From assembly GCF_009183655.1 (NCBI RefSeq), contig NZ_WEIO01000017.1:1-46704 (forward strand): 46,704 nt of DNA, given 5' to 3'. Positions 1 through 8,222 of the stretch are shown piece after piece (position 1 is the first letter of the stretch; each line of letters opens with the position of its first letter). This stretch comes from Bacillus aerolatus. GTDB lineage: Bacteria > Bacillota > Bacilli > Bacillales > Domibacillaceae. A model generated the notes under the pieces. The model worked only from the letters and a program-made list of their open reading frames with translations. It made no database searches and was not told the origin of the DNA. The position numbers and the translations under genes are program-made.

Positions 1-20
1 GCCGGATAACTCACTCTTGT

Positions 21-119
21 CCCCATAGAAAAAACACCTCCAAGTTGGTTTTAGGTATTCCATACCCGTTTTTCAACTTAAAGGTGTTTTTATTTGTCTC
101 ACTCTATGGGGTCAGTCCC
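21..119. repeat. Nested palindrome with terminator-like core at the window edge
   Basis: Three nested arm pairs are visible: CCCCATAG (21-28) with CTATGGGG (104-111), AAAAACACCT (30-39) with AGGTGTTTTT (82-91), and AAGTTG (42-47) with CAACTT (74-79). The A-rich left side and T-rich right side would let the inner hairpin act as a bidirectional terminator for genes on either side. The right flank carries GGGGTCAGTCCC (108-119), a 12-base string that recurs in the enolase terminator. No gene is seen in 1-431. The gene upstream lies outside the window, so its role cannot be tested here. Confidence 0.55.
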
Positions 120-150
120 CCCTGTGCTTAAAAGGCTTTTTTCTGTTTGT

Positions 151-234
151 ACTCAATGGTTAGTTGTTCATGAAACTGCCGCTTTTGTTCACGGAAGCCG
201 ACGGTTGATCATCGAAACGCCGTTTTTATTCACG
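151..234 (-). repeat. 21-base-period tandem array (copy 1)
   Basis: Units at 173-193, 194-214 and 215-234 (21, 21 and 20 bases) plus a degenerate unit at 151-172. Read on the minus strand each unit starts like CGTGAACAAAAGCGGC. The unit resembles those at 13001-13061 and 31416-31490. It has no ORF with a ribosome-binding site. Confidence 0.55.
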
Positions 235-333
235 AGCTAGTCAGTGCCGCCCCATACTTTGTTATGTAAAAAGCTACTGTAAAATAACGTTATTGTTATA
301 GTGAAAAAGAACTAATTTATATTAAAAGCCTTT

Positions 334-348
334 AAGTAAGCGATTTCT
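334..348 (+). promoter_or_regulatory. cre-like site upstream of cstA
   Basis: AAGTAAGCGATTTCT fits the Bacillus cre consensus WTGNAANCGNWNNCW at 14 of 15 positions (A instead of T at position 2). It lies about 85 bases before the cstA start, where CcpA with HPr-Ser-P or Crh-Ser-P could repress transcription during growth on sugar. A single-mismatch match can arise by chance, so this is a candidate only. No convincing sigma-A promoter was found nearby. Confidence 0.35.
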
Positions 349-431
349 TTAAAAAAGAGCTTGTTTTTTAATTTTTCAGAATATAGAATGTTAATTAAAT
401 TATTTGATATATTCATCGAGGGGGAACTGAC

Positions 432-1868
432 ATGGTAACGTTTTTTGCTGCTTTGTTTTTGCTTGTAGCAGGATACGCGGTTTATTCAAAAGTAGTTGAG
501 CGTGTATTTGTAATAGATGATCATCAAAAGACGCCGGCTTATACGCAGCATGACGGCATGGATTTTGTGCCGATGAGCTGGTGGAAAGGGTCGTTGATCC
601 AATTATTGAATATTGCCGGTCTTGGGCCGATTTTCGGTGCGGTAGCGGGAGCTCTGTACGGGCCGGTCGCTTTCATTTGGATTGTTATCGGATGTATTTT
701 TGCAGGAGCGGTGCATGATTACTTTTCAGGCATGTTGTCTTTAAGGCACGGCGGGGCCCAATATCCGACGCTCGTCGGACGCTATCTTGGCAAAGGAGTC
801 AAAGGAGCTATTAACGTGATTTCCATCGTTTTAATGATTTTAGTTGCAGCTGCTTTCACGGCGGGGCCGGCGCAGCTGATTGCTCAAATTACACCGCTTA
901 GCTTTATGGCGGCTTTAGTCCTTGTGTTTGTTTATTTTCTATTAGCGGCAATTTTGCCGGTGAATAAAGTGATCGGTAAAATTTATCCGATTTTCGGCGC
1001 GATTTTAATTTTTATGGCGGCAGCGATTGGAGCGGCTTTGCTGTTTGGGGACAAGCCAATCCCGAATTTGACATTTGAAAACCTTCACCCAGGAGAATTG
1101 CCGATCTGGCCGTTGTTGATGGTGACGATTTCCTGCGGAGCAATTTCAGGCTTCCATTGCACGCAAAGCCCAATCGTCGCCCGCACGATGAAAAAAGAAT
1201 CAGAAGGACGCAAAATTTTCTACGGCGCCATGGTTGCAGAAGGAGTCATTGCTTTAATCTGGGCAGCAGCAGGGATGACATTTTTCGGCGGAACAGAAGG
1301 GCTGCAAGGAGCGCTTGCTGCTGGCGGACCGGCCGGTGTCGTAAATGAAATTTCCACATCGCTGCTCGGAACTCTTGGAGGCATACTTGCAGTGCTCGGC
1401 GTTATTATCTTGCCGATCACGACTGGCGATACGGCTCTTCGTTCTTCCCGAATGATGCTGACGGAAATGGCATCAAAATGGGTTAATCCCGAAAAGAAAG
1501 GTGTAGCCTTGGCGTTTACACTGGTGGTCGCGGCCCCGATGTTTTTCTTATCCACGATCGATTACACGTTTTTATGGCGATATGTTGGCTGGACGAATCA
1601 AGTCGTAGCTACAGTTATGTTGTGGACAGCTGTTTCTTATATGCTGAAAGAAGGAAAAGCACATTTGATCGCAGGCGTGCCGGCACTTTTCATGACCGGT
1701 GTCGTATGTACTTATATTTTCTATGCACCAGAAGGATTTGCAATGGATTACACAATATCAATGGCAATCGGTTCCGTGTTAACGGCCGCCGTTGCAGGTA
1801 TTTACGTATGGCAAATCATTCGTCATAAACGGTCTGAAGTGAATGAAGTAACCGTTCGTTCTGCATAG
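432..1868 (+). CDS. cstA: CstA-family carbon starvation transporter (short form)
   Basis: A 478-residue polytopic membrane protein of the CstA (peptide/pyruvate transporter) family. It is the shorter Gram-positive form, lacking the long C-terminal part of the roughly 700-residue E. coli protein. Hydrophobic helices run almost throughout. Family-typical stretches include the GAVHDYFSGMLSLRHGG segment near residue 95 and the CTQSPIVARTMKKE segment near residue 240. The ATG start follows GAGGGGG at good spacing. CstA proteins take up peptides or pyruvate when preferred carbon is exhausted. The downstream sensor kinase, response regulator and carboxylate transporter support a role in organic-acid use, but the substrate is inferred. 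A strong terminator follows, so it is probably monocistronic. Confidence 0.88.
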   Translation: MVTFFAALFLLVAGYAVYSKVVERVFVIDDHQKTPAYTQHDGMDFVPMSWWKGSLIQLLNIAGLGPIFGAVAGALYGPVAFIWIVIGCIFAGAVHDYFSGMLSLRHGGAQYPTLVGRYLGKGVKGAINVISIVLMILVAAAFTAGPAQLIAQITPLSFMAALVLVFVYFLLAAILPVNKVIGKIYPIFGAILIFMAAAIGAALLFGDKPIPNLTFENLHPGELPIWPLLMVTISCGAISGFHCTQSPIVARTMKKESEGRKIFYGAMVAEGVIALIWAAAGMTFFGGTEGLQGALAAGGPAGVVNEISTSLLGTLGGILAVLGVIILPITTGDTALRSSRMMLTEMASKWVNPEKKGVALAFTLVVAAPMFFLSTIDYTFLWRYVGWTNQVVATVMLWTAVSYMLKEGKAHLIAGVPALFMTGVVCTYIFYAPEGFAMDYTISMAIGSVLTAAVAGIYVWQIIRHKRSEVNEVTVRSA

Positions 1869-1877
1869 AATACTCTT

Positions 1878-1925
1878 AAAAAGCTGCCGGTTGTCCGCCT
1901 GTAAAGGACAACCGGCAGCTTTTTC
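1878..1925 (+). terminator. Rho-independent terminator after cstA
   Basis: A perfect 19-base-pair stem (1878-1896 with 1906-1924), a 9-base loop and T-run. It is rich in GC near the loop and symmetric enough to work in both directions. Confidence 0.93.
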
Positions 1926-2010
1926 TGCGGAAAGAGGGCGAAATATGGCTTGCGGGAACGCTTAAATTCTGCCAACCTATTTATATAAGAGGTTTTTATG
2001 GAGGCCGTTG

Positions 2011-3615
2011 ATGGACGAGAAGATAAAAGGAAAAATAACACTGCAGGCGCTGATCGTCATGCTCGTTGTGCTCGTCGTAGTTTCGTCGCTTGGTGTGACG
2101 AATATGCTGATTGCTAGTAAAGTTGCCGAGTCCACCCGAAGGTCATTGGCGGAAAAAGTGACAATCACTTCCCGTCTCGTTGCGGAATCAGCGGTTGTGC
2201 GTGACGGATTGTCGGGAAAAGGGCCGGAAAAAGCGATTCAGCCGTTCACAGAAAAGATCCGCAAGCAATCAGGTACCCATTATTATATTACTGTGTTTGA
2301 TATGAAAGGAATTCGTAAGTCTCACCCTAATCCCGCTTTAATTGGAAAGCCGTTCCAGGGTGGAGATGAAGGACCCGTTTTAGCTGGAGAAGAGCACTTG
2401 TCAACAGCGGAAGGGTCATTAGGGGTGTCGATTCGCTACTTTACACCGGTGTTTGATGAAGAAGGACGCCAAACGGGGGCAGCAGCTGTGGGGATCACGC
2501 TTAAACAAGTAGAGACCGCTGTCGATCAAAGCCGGAGCATCATTTACGCAGGGCTCGCAGCCGGGCTCGTCATAGGCCTGTCCGGTGCACTTTACCTTGG
2601 CCGCAGAGTCCGGCGGGTTATGTTCGGTCTTGAACCGCATGAAATGGCCCGGCTGCTTGAAGAACGAAGCATCATGATTGAATCCACACATGAAGGAATG
2701 GTCGCCGTTGACCGGGCCGGGCGCATCACACTTATTAACGAAGCGGCCGCTCGCCTGCTTGAAAAGGCAGGCATCCACGGACCATTTACAGGGAAAGAGG
2801 CGGAATCGGTCATCCCGCGCTTTCATTTGCCGGCCATTTTAGAAAAGGGAGAGGCGGTTGTTGACGAAGAAGTGGATGTGAATGGCTTTGTCTTTTATGT
2901 GAACAGCTCGCCGCTGAAAGTGGAAGGACGCGTCATCGGGGCAATTTCCACCTTCCGCGATAAAACAGAGGTGAAAAAGCTGGCGGAGCGTTTAAGCGGC
3001 ACAGAAATGTACGCCGAAGCACTAAGAGCGCAGACGCATGAATTTATGAACCGGCTCCACGTCATTTTAGGCATGGTACACATGAAAAATTACGATGCAC
3101 TGGCTGCTTATATTGAAGAAATCAATATCCGCTATCAAGACAGCATCGGTTATTTATCGCGTCGCATTAAAGATCCGGTGATCGCCGGCTTTTTGCTGGC
3201 AAAAATGAGTTATTCCGTCGAACAAGGAAAAGAAGTCGTTTTGTCAGAAGACTCGTACTTGCCCGATAAAAAAGACAGCCGCTTTACTCATGAACTCATT
3301 ACGATTCTTGGCAATTTAATCGATAATGCACTGGAAGCGACACCGATCGACGGCCGGCCGGTGACGGTGTTGATCGAATCGGAAGAAACGGGTCTTACGA
3401 TTGAAGTGAAAGACCACGGCAAAGGTATGGACAGCCCAGATGAGGCATTTACGAAAGGTGTCTCTGAAAAAGGAAAAGGCCGTGGTTTTGGTCTGCACCT
3501 TGTTAATGAAAGTGTGGGGCTGCTCGGTGGTACTATTCAAGTGCTGACCGAAAAAGGGAAAGGGACGATTATTGAGGTGGTCATTCCGCTTCATGGAAAG
3601 GGGGAAAACAAATGA
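2011..3615 (+). CDS. Sensor histidine kinase, CitA/DcuS/MalK family
   Basis: A 534-residue membrane kinase that probably senses an external di- or tricarboxylate. Order of parts: TM1 about residues 11-33; an extracytoplasmic sensor domain about 35-170 (single-Cache/PDC type); TM2 about 176-197; a cytoplasmic PAS domain about 215-320; the family-typical H-box THEFMNRLH with H343; N-box LIDNALEA near 440; G-boxes DHGKGM and GRGFGLHLV. A TTG at 2008 would also be in frame, but GGAGG at 2000-2004 is correctly spaced (6 bases) only from ATG 2011. It overlaps the response regulator by 4 bases (ATGA), so the two are translationally coupled. Closest known functions are B. subtilis MalK (YufL), DctS and CitS; which ligand it senses cannot be read from the sequence. 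Confidence 0.93.
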   Translation: MDEKIKGKITLQALIVMLVVLVVVSSLGVTNMLIASKVAESTRRSLAEKVTITSRLVAESAVVRDGLSGKGPEKAIQPFTEKIRKQSGTHYYITVFDMKGIRKSHPNPALIGKPFQGGDEGPVLAGEEHLSTAEGSLGVSIRYFTPVFDEEGRQTGAAAVGITLKQVETAVDQSRSIIYAGLAAGLVIGLSGALYLGRRVRRVMFGLEPHEMARLLEERSIMIESTHEGMVAVDRAGRITLINEAAARLLEKAGIHGPFTGKEAESVIPRFHLPAILEKGEAVVDEEVDVNGFVFYVNSSPLKVEGRVIGAISTFRDKTEVKKLAERLSGTEMYAEALRAQTHEFMNRLHVILGMVHMKNYDALAAYIEEINIRYQDSIGYLSRRIKDPVIAGFLLAKMSYSVEQGKEVVLSEDSYLPDKKDSRFTHELITILGNLIDNALEATPIDGRPVTVLIESEETGLTIEVKDHGKGMDSPDEAFTKGVSEKGKGRGFGLHLVNESVGLLGGTIQVLTEKGKGTIIEVVIPLHGKGENK

Positions 3616-4319
3616 TTACTGTACTGATTGCTGAAGATGATCCAATGGTGGCCGAGTTGAACAAGCAATACGTAGAAGCAGTGCCAGGGTTTCAGACGGC
3701 CGCTGCAGCGGCCACGCCGGAAGAAGTGCTGGCAGCGATTCAACAGACAAAGCCGGATTTATTGCTGCTCGATATTTATATGCCAGGTATGACCGGCCTT
3801 GAGCTGCTGGAAAAAATGCGGGCAGCAGGATCGGAAACAGATGTGATTGTCATTAGTGCAGCGAATGATACAGCGAGCATCCAAAAAGCGCTCCGATACG
3901 GGGCTGTCGATTATTTAATGAAGCCGTTTAATTTTGAGCGATTTCAAAAAGCCCTTTTATCTTACAGAGAACGGCGGCAGTTTTTCTTAGGGGCGGGCGA
4001 AGTGAAGCAGACGGAGATAGACGGAATGCTTTATCAAAGCGGAAAACAAGCCGCGCTGGTAGATTTGCCGAAAGGGTTGACGAAAGAAACGCTGGCGACT
4101 GTGTGGGAGTCGGTGGAAGGGGGCGGGGAAGCTGACTTTTCAGCGGAAGACATTGCTTTCAGCTCGGGGGTATCGCGCGTATCTGTGCGCAAGTATTTAA
4201 CTTTTTTACAGGAAGCCGGCATTTTAACAGTTGCGGTTTCATACGGCTCCATTGGCCGCCCGCAAACCCGCTACCGAATAAATGCAGCAAATCGCGAACG
4301 AATCAAGCGGTTTTTTTGA
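3612..4319 (+). CDS. Response regulator, CitT/DctR/MalR family
   Basis: A 235-residue partner of the preceding kinase. The N-terminal receiver domain has the acidic pocket E8-D9-D10, phospho-acceptor D54 and K104 region (MKPFNF). The C-terminal third carries a helix-turn-helix of the CitB/CitT type (SGVSRVSVRKYLTFL), ending with the GRPQTRYRI segment common in this family. It likely activates the DASS transporter gene immediately downstream, as B. subtilis MalR does for malate transporters (known for the family; inferred here). The stop codon overlaps the first base of a cre site, so catabolite control sits right after this gene. Confidence 0.93.
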   Translation: MITVLIAEDDPMVAELNKQYVEAVPGFQTAAAAATPEEVLAAIQQTKPDLLLLDIYMPGMTGLELLEKMRAAGSETDVIVISAANDTASIQKALRYGAVDYLMKPFNFERFQKALLSYRERRQFFLGAGEVKQTEIDGMLYQSGKQAALVDLPKGLTKETLATVWESVEGGGEADFSAEDIAFSSGVSRVSVRKYLTFLQEAGILTVAVSYGSIGRPQTRYRINAANRERIKRFF

Positions 4320-4333
4320 TGAAAGCGTTTGCT
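4319..4333 (+). promoter_or_regulatory. cre site (CcpA operator) for the DASS transporter gene
   Basis: ATGAAAGCGTTTGCT matches WTGNAANCGNWNNCW at all 15 positions, starting on the last base of the response regulator stop codon and 105 bases before the transporter start. The position suits repression of the transporter, or a roadblock to read-through from the kinase-regulator operon. The 4334-4438 stretch is AT-rich; I could not fix a -35/-10 pair or the regulator's own binding site. Confidence 0.72.
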
Positions 4334-4438
4334 TTCTTTACTTTCAAAAAGATTTTTTTTGTTTTTTAATCACTTTTCTTTCATTTAATGAATTATCTTT
4401 ATAAAAAGACAATTAAGATAAATTGAAGGAGGGGTATT

Positions 4439-6082
4439 ATGCAGCAATTAGCAGTAAATATATGGGATGAATGCTGGAAAGCTCACGATAAAATTAAACA
4501 ACTGTTGTTTTTCTCGGCGGCGAAGACGGCGAAAGCTGCAGCGGCCGGACAAAAAAACGGAGGAGCGGCAGCGGGCAGTCCGAATGACCCGGAAAAGAAA
4601 CGTTATATGACGCCGGCACAATGGGTTGGCTTTTTCCTTGGACCTTTGCTCTTTTTTGCTATTTTATTCTTTTTCTCCCCTTCAGGATTGAATCCTGAAG
4701 CAAAGGCGGTATTGGCGGTAACAGTATGGGTGGCTGTCTGGTGGATTACAGAAGCGATTCCAATACCGGTTACGTCACTACTGCCGCTTATTTTAATGCC
4801 GATGACCGGCTCGCTTGACGGCGACGCAACAGCGGCGGCGTACGGCGATCCGATTATCTTCTTATTCCTCGGCGGGTTTATGATTGCAATGGCGATGGAA
4901 AGATGGGACTTGCACCGGCGGATTGCGATGAATATTGTTGCTTTCATGGGGACAGGCTCCAAGCGGATCGTGCTCGGTTTTATGATTGCGACCGGCTTTT
5001 TGTCCATGTGGGTGTCCAATACGGCAGCGGTTATGATGATGGTGCCGATCGGGACAGCGATTACGTTCCAGGCGGCTCAAATTGTGAAGCAGGCTGGCGA
5101 TAAGACGATCGACATTCACGGGTTTGAAAAAGCGGTCATTTTCGGAATCGGCTTTGCCGGAACAATCGGCGGGCTCGGCACGCTGATCGGAACACCGCCG
5201 AATATTATTATGGCGGCCGCGGTGAAAAACTTGTATGGCGTGACAATCTCGTTTGCCGACTGGATGTTCTTGGCGGCACCGATTGTGTTTATTATGCTAA
5301 TCGTATCTTGGCTTTATCTTGTTAATGTTGCGTTTCCGATTAAATTTAAAGAATTGCCGGGCGGAATGGAATTAATTCGTTCGGAAAAGCAAAAGCTAGG
5401 CAGAATGAGCTCAGAGGAAAAGCTAGTAATGGCTGTGTTTGTGTTCGCTGCTTTTATGTGGATTACGCGCACATTCCTTTGGCAGGACCGCATTCCCGGC
5501 ATCAGTGACGCGATGATCGCGATGATTGCAGCTGTCTTGCTCTTTATTCTTCCTTCCCGCCAAAAAGGCGGTGCGCTTTTAGATTGGACAGTGTCGCGCG
5601 ATTTGCCTTGGGGAGTACTGCTTCTATTCGGAGGCGGGCTTGCGATTGCGTCAGGCTTCGGAGAAACGGGACTTGCTATATGGATTGGCGAACAGCTTAC
5701 CGTGCTTGAAGGTATGTCGCTTCTGCTTGTCGTTGTCTTCGTCACTGGGTTTGTCTTGTTCCTGACAGAAATTACATCGAATACAGCAACGGCCACGATG
5801 ATCATGCCGGTGCTTGCCTCACTCGCGCTTGCGTTGAACGTTCACCCGTTCGTTTTAATGATGCCGGCAGCGATGGCTGCTAACTGTGCGTTCATGCTTC
5901 CGGTCGGCACACCGCCAAATGCGATCATTTTCGCAACCGGTAAAATCAAGATCAGCGAAATGGTGCGTGCTGGATTTTGGATCAATATGATTGCCATCAT
6001 GCTAATTGTCGGAGCGATGTATATTATCATGCCGATGATCTTCGGTGTGGATATCACTTCGTTCCCTGAAAATTTTAAATAA
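4439..6082 (+). CDS. SLC13 (DASS) family sodium:carboxylate symporter
   Basis: A 547-residue inner-membrane transporter for dicarboxylates such as malate or succinate, or for citrate/2-oxoglutarate. Both family SNT signatures are present: S193-N194-T195 (VSNTAAVMM) and S447-N448-T449 (TSNTATATM). They are paired with the two GTPPN loops (GTPPNIIMA and VGTPPNAII) that form the sodium and carboxylate sites in the family. About 55 N-terminal residues rich in Ala, Lys and Gly (residues 25-55) precede the first membrane helix; this is longer than in many relatives such as YflS. Start ATG follows GAAGGAGGGG. Context (CitA-type sensor plus cre site) supports an inducible, glucose-repressed organic-acid transporter. 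The exact substrate is not determined. Confidence 0.9.
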   Translation: MQQLAVNIWDECWKAHDKIKQLLFFSAAKTAKAAAAGQKNGGAAAGSPNDPEKKRYMTPAQWVGFFLGPLLFFAILFFFSPSGLNPEAKAVLAVTVWVAVWWITEAIPIPVTSLLPLILMPMTGSLDGDATAAAYGDPIIFLFLGGFMIAMAMERWDLHRRIAMNIVAFMGTGSKRIVLGFMIATGFLSMWVSNTAAVMMMVPIGTAITFQAAQIVKQAGDKTIDIHGFEKAVIFGIGFAGTIGGLGTLIGTPPNIIMAAAVKNLYGVTISFADWMFLAAPIVFIMLIVSWLYLVNVAFPIKFKELPGGMELIRSEKQKLGRMSSEEKLVMAVFVFAAFMWITRTFLWQDRIPGISDAMIAMIAAVLLFILPSRQKGGALLDWTVSRDLPWGVLLLFGGGLAIASGFGETGLAIWIGEQLTVLEGMSLLLVVVFVTGFVLFLTEITSNTATATMIMPVLASLALALNVHPFVLMMPAAMAANCAFMLPVGTPPNAIIFATGKIKISEMVRAGFWINMIAIMLIVGAMYIIMPMIFGVDITSFPENFK

Positions 6083-6092
6083 CCATGAGATT

Positions 6093-6126
6093 GAAAAACG
6101 TTCCGGCTTTCGGGACGTTTTTTCTC
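6093..6126 (+). terminator. Terminator after the DASS transporter gene
   Basis: AAAAACGTTCC pairs with GGGACGTTTTTT (one G.T pair) around a short loop, followed by T-run. Confidence 0.85.
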
Positions 6127-6189
6127 TCTTTAGGAAACTATAAAATAATAGTAATGTGTTTAACTTTACTTATGGAGCAGGGCTGCGTC

Positions 6190-6273
6190 CAGCACCTAGC
6201 CCCTCGAGGTCAAATAACCTCTCACAATGAAGTCAAAAGCGAACATTTTTGCCTAAGGCTGACCAAGGTGCTT
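6190..6273 (+). repeat. Long-hairpin repeat, copy H1
   Basis: Outer arms AGCACCT (6191-6197) and AGGTGCT (6266-6272) pair perfectly. Other copies have AGCGCCT and AGGCGCT here, so both sides changed together. The inner CCCCTCGAGGTCAAATAACC and GAAGTCAAA segments match copies at 16089 and 16213. It fills most of the 314-base gap before the his operon; an 84-codon frame crossing it is not a gene. Confidence 0.7.
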
Positions 6274-6288
6274 GCGTATTTGTTACTC

Positions 6289-6317
6289 TTGACGAGAATT
6301 GTCAGAAACGTTAAACT
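6289..6317 (+). promoter_or_regulatory. Candidate sigma-A promoter of the his operon
   Basis: TTGACG, 17-base spacer, TAAACT, giving a leader of about 70 bases before hisZ. No T-box specifier loop or his-leader peptide was recognised in this leader. Confidence 0.55.
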
Positions 6318-6396
6318 ACTTATAACTTCATCATGTTAGCACATTAGCGAACTAAAGCGTGTTGCATGAAATTTTTATATGATCGGGTGATAAATC

Positions 6397-7581
6397 ATGT
6401 CGAAGCTGTTAATGTTTGAAAAACCTGTCGGGATGCGTGACACGCTGCCGCATATTTATGAAACGAAACGGAAGCTGAAAGAAGCCGCAGAAATGGAAAT
6501 GAGAAGCTGGGGGTACCGCTTTATTGAAACGCCGGCACTTGAATATTATGAAACGGTCGGAGAAGCCTCAGCCATTTTAGATCAGCAGCTTTTTAAATTA
6601 CTTGATCAGCAGGGGAACACACTCGTGCTTCGTCCAGACATGACAGCACCGATTGCGCGCGTAGCGGCGGCAAAACTGCTGAAAGAACGAGTACCGCTGC
6701 GGCTGGCTTACTCGGCGAGCGTGTACCGCGCCCAGCAGCGCGAAGGCGGACGGGCCGCGGAGTTTGAACAAATCGGCGTGGAAATGATCGGCGACCAGAC
6801 GATCAGTGCCGATGCCGAACTCATCGCACTGCTCGTTTCCGTTTTGAAAAAAGCAGGACTGGAACGTTTTCAAGTGTCTCTCGGGCACATTCGCTTTACG
6901 GACGAACTGTTCCGGCAAATTCTCGGTACAGAAGAGCGGGCCGAGCATTTACGCCGCTTTTTATATGAAAAAAATTACGTCGGCTACCGTGAGCACGTGA
7001 AAAGTCTGCCGCTTTCTTCTATCGACAAGCAGCGGCTGCTCCGCTTTTTAGACTTATCCGGCGGACCTGATTGCCTGGAAGGGGCCGCGGACTTGATTGA
7101 AGATGGGGCGGGCAGTGAAGCGGTGGCAGAACTTCGTAATGTATATGAACGGCTGCAAGAGTATGGTGTGGCAGAAGCGGTAAAATTCGATTTGCCGCTC
7201 GTCAGCCATATGAGTTACTATACCGGCCTATTATTTGAAGTATATGTAGACGGAGTGGGGGCGCCTGTAGGCAATGGCGGCCGTTACGACCATTTACTTG
7301 AAAAATTTGGACGGCCGGCAAGCGCGACCGGCTTCGGCCTTCGTGTTGATGTTCTTATTGGGGCGCTCGAACAGCTAGTTGAAGAAGAAAAGACGCACTG
7401 CATTTTATTCAGCAACGAACGGCGCATCGAGGCCATTCAAGAAGCAGGAAGACGGCGGGAGGCAGGAGAAGCCGTGCTTTTACAGGACGTGGCCGGGGTG
7501 GAAGATGTGGACCGGTTTACGGAATCGTGTAAAAGTGTGTCATTTTTCGTCGGAAAAGCAGCGAGCGGGAGGGATTTTTAA
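6397..7581 (+). CDS. hisZ: ATP phosphoribosyltransferase regulatory subunit HisZ
   Basis: A 394-residue class II aminoacyl-tRNA synthetase paralogue. It pairs with the short HisG to form the active, histidine-inhibited enzyme for step one of histidine synthesis. Typical HisZ features: the N-terminal [11 protein letters not shown] segment, motif 2-like [13 protein letters not shown] and [22 protein letters not shown], and the C-terminal [11 protein letters not shown] segment with [10 protein letters not shown]. The anticodon-binding domain of true HisRS is missing. The shine-dalgarno (GGGTGA) is modest. Its stop overlaps the hisG start by one base (TAATG). A short-form HisG next door confirms the assignment. 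Confidence 0.96.
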   Translation: MSKLLMFEKPVGMRDTLPHIYETKRKLKEAAEMEMRSWGYRFIETPALEYYETVGEASAILDQQLFKLLDQQGNTLVLRPDMTAPIARVAAAKLLKERVPLRLAYSASVYRAQQREGGRAAEFEQIGVEMIGDQTISADAELIALLVSVLKKAGLERFQVSLGHIRFTDELFRQILGTEERAEHLRRFLYEKNYVGYREHVKSLPLSSIDKQRLLRFLDLSGGPDCLEGAADLIEDGAGSEAVAELRNVYERLQEYGVAEAVKFDLPLVSHMSYYTGLLFEVYVDGVGAPVGNGGRYDHLLEKFGRPASATGFGLRVDVLIGALEQLVEEEKTHCILFSNERRIEAIQEAGRRREAGEAVLLQDVAGVEDVDRFTESCKSVSFFVGKAASGRDF

Positions 7582-8216
7582 TGTCGATGTTAACGATTGC
7601 GATGCCGAAAGGGCGTATTTTTGAAGAAGCGGCTGCTCTGCTTCGTGAAGCAGGCTATCAACTGCCGCCCGAGCTTGATGAATCGCGCAAGCTCATTATT
7701 GAAGTGCCGGAAGAGAACATGCGCTTCTTTTTAGCTAAACCGATGGATGTTGCCACTTATGTAGAATATGGAGTAGCCGACCTCGGAATTGCAGGAAAAG
7801 ACGTGCTGCTTGAAGAAGAAAGAGATGTATATGAATTAATTGATTTAAAAATTAGCCCGTGCTATCTGGCTGTTGCCGGCTTGCCGGATACATCTATAGA
7901 TGAAGTGGCGCCGAAAATTGCGACGAAATATCCGAATGTGGCGTCAACGTATTTTCGCAGCCAAGGTGAGCAAGTGGAAATCGTTAAATTGAACGGTTCG
8001 ATTGAGCTTGCTCCATTAATCGGTCTCGCTGACCGGATTGTAGATATTGTTTCAAGCGGACGGACGTTAAAAGAAAACGGTCTTGTCGAATATGAAACGA
8101 TTGTCGGCATCACTTCCCGGTTAATTGTCAATCCGGTCAGCTACCGCATGAAAGACAAGGAAATCGGGCAGCTTGTCAGCCGGCTGTCAGATATTATCGC
8201 AGAAAAGGCAGTGTGA
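7581..8216 (+). CDS. hisG: ATP phosphoribosyltransferase, short form HisG
   Basis: The 211-residue catalytic subunit condensing ATP with PRPP. The short length (no C-terminal ACT-like regulatory domain) explains the need for HisZ. Recognisable parts are [13 protein letters not shown] at the N-terminus, the [17 protein letters not shown] loop and the PRPP-binding stretch [19 protein letters not shown] near residues 150-170. Translationally coupled to hisZ (one-base overlap), with hisD starting 6 bases after its stop. Confidence 0.97.
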   Translation: MSMLTIAMPKGRIFEEAAALLREAGYQLPPELDESRKLIIEVPEENMRFFLAKPMDVATYVEYGVADLGIAGKDVLLEEERDVYELIDLKISPCYLAVAGLPDTSIDEVAPKIATKYPNVASTYFRSQGEQVEIVKLNGSIELAPLIGLADRIVDIVSSGRTLKENGLVEYETIVGITSRLIVNPVSYRMKDKEIGQLVSRLSDIIAEKAV

Positions 8217-8222
8217 AATAGG

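Noticed and set aside
6085-6339. 84-codon plus-strand frame after the DASS gene
   Set aside because: It runs through the terminator and hairpin repeat H1, has no ribosome-binding site and no recognisable domain.
6318-6396. T-box or histidine leader peptide before hisZ
   Set aside because: The leader is only about 70 bases; no T-box motif (TGGNACCGCG) or run of His codons was found.
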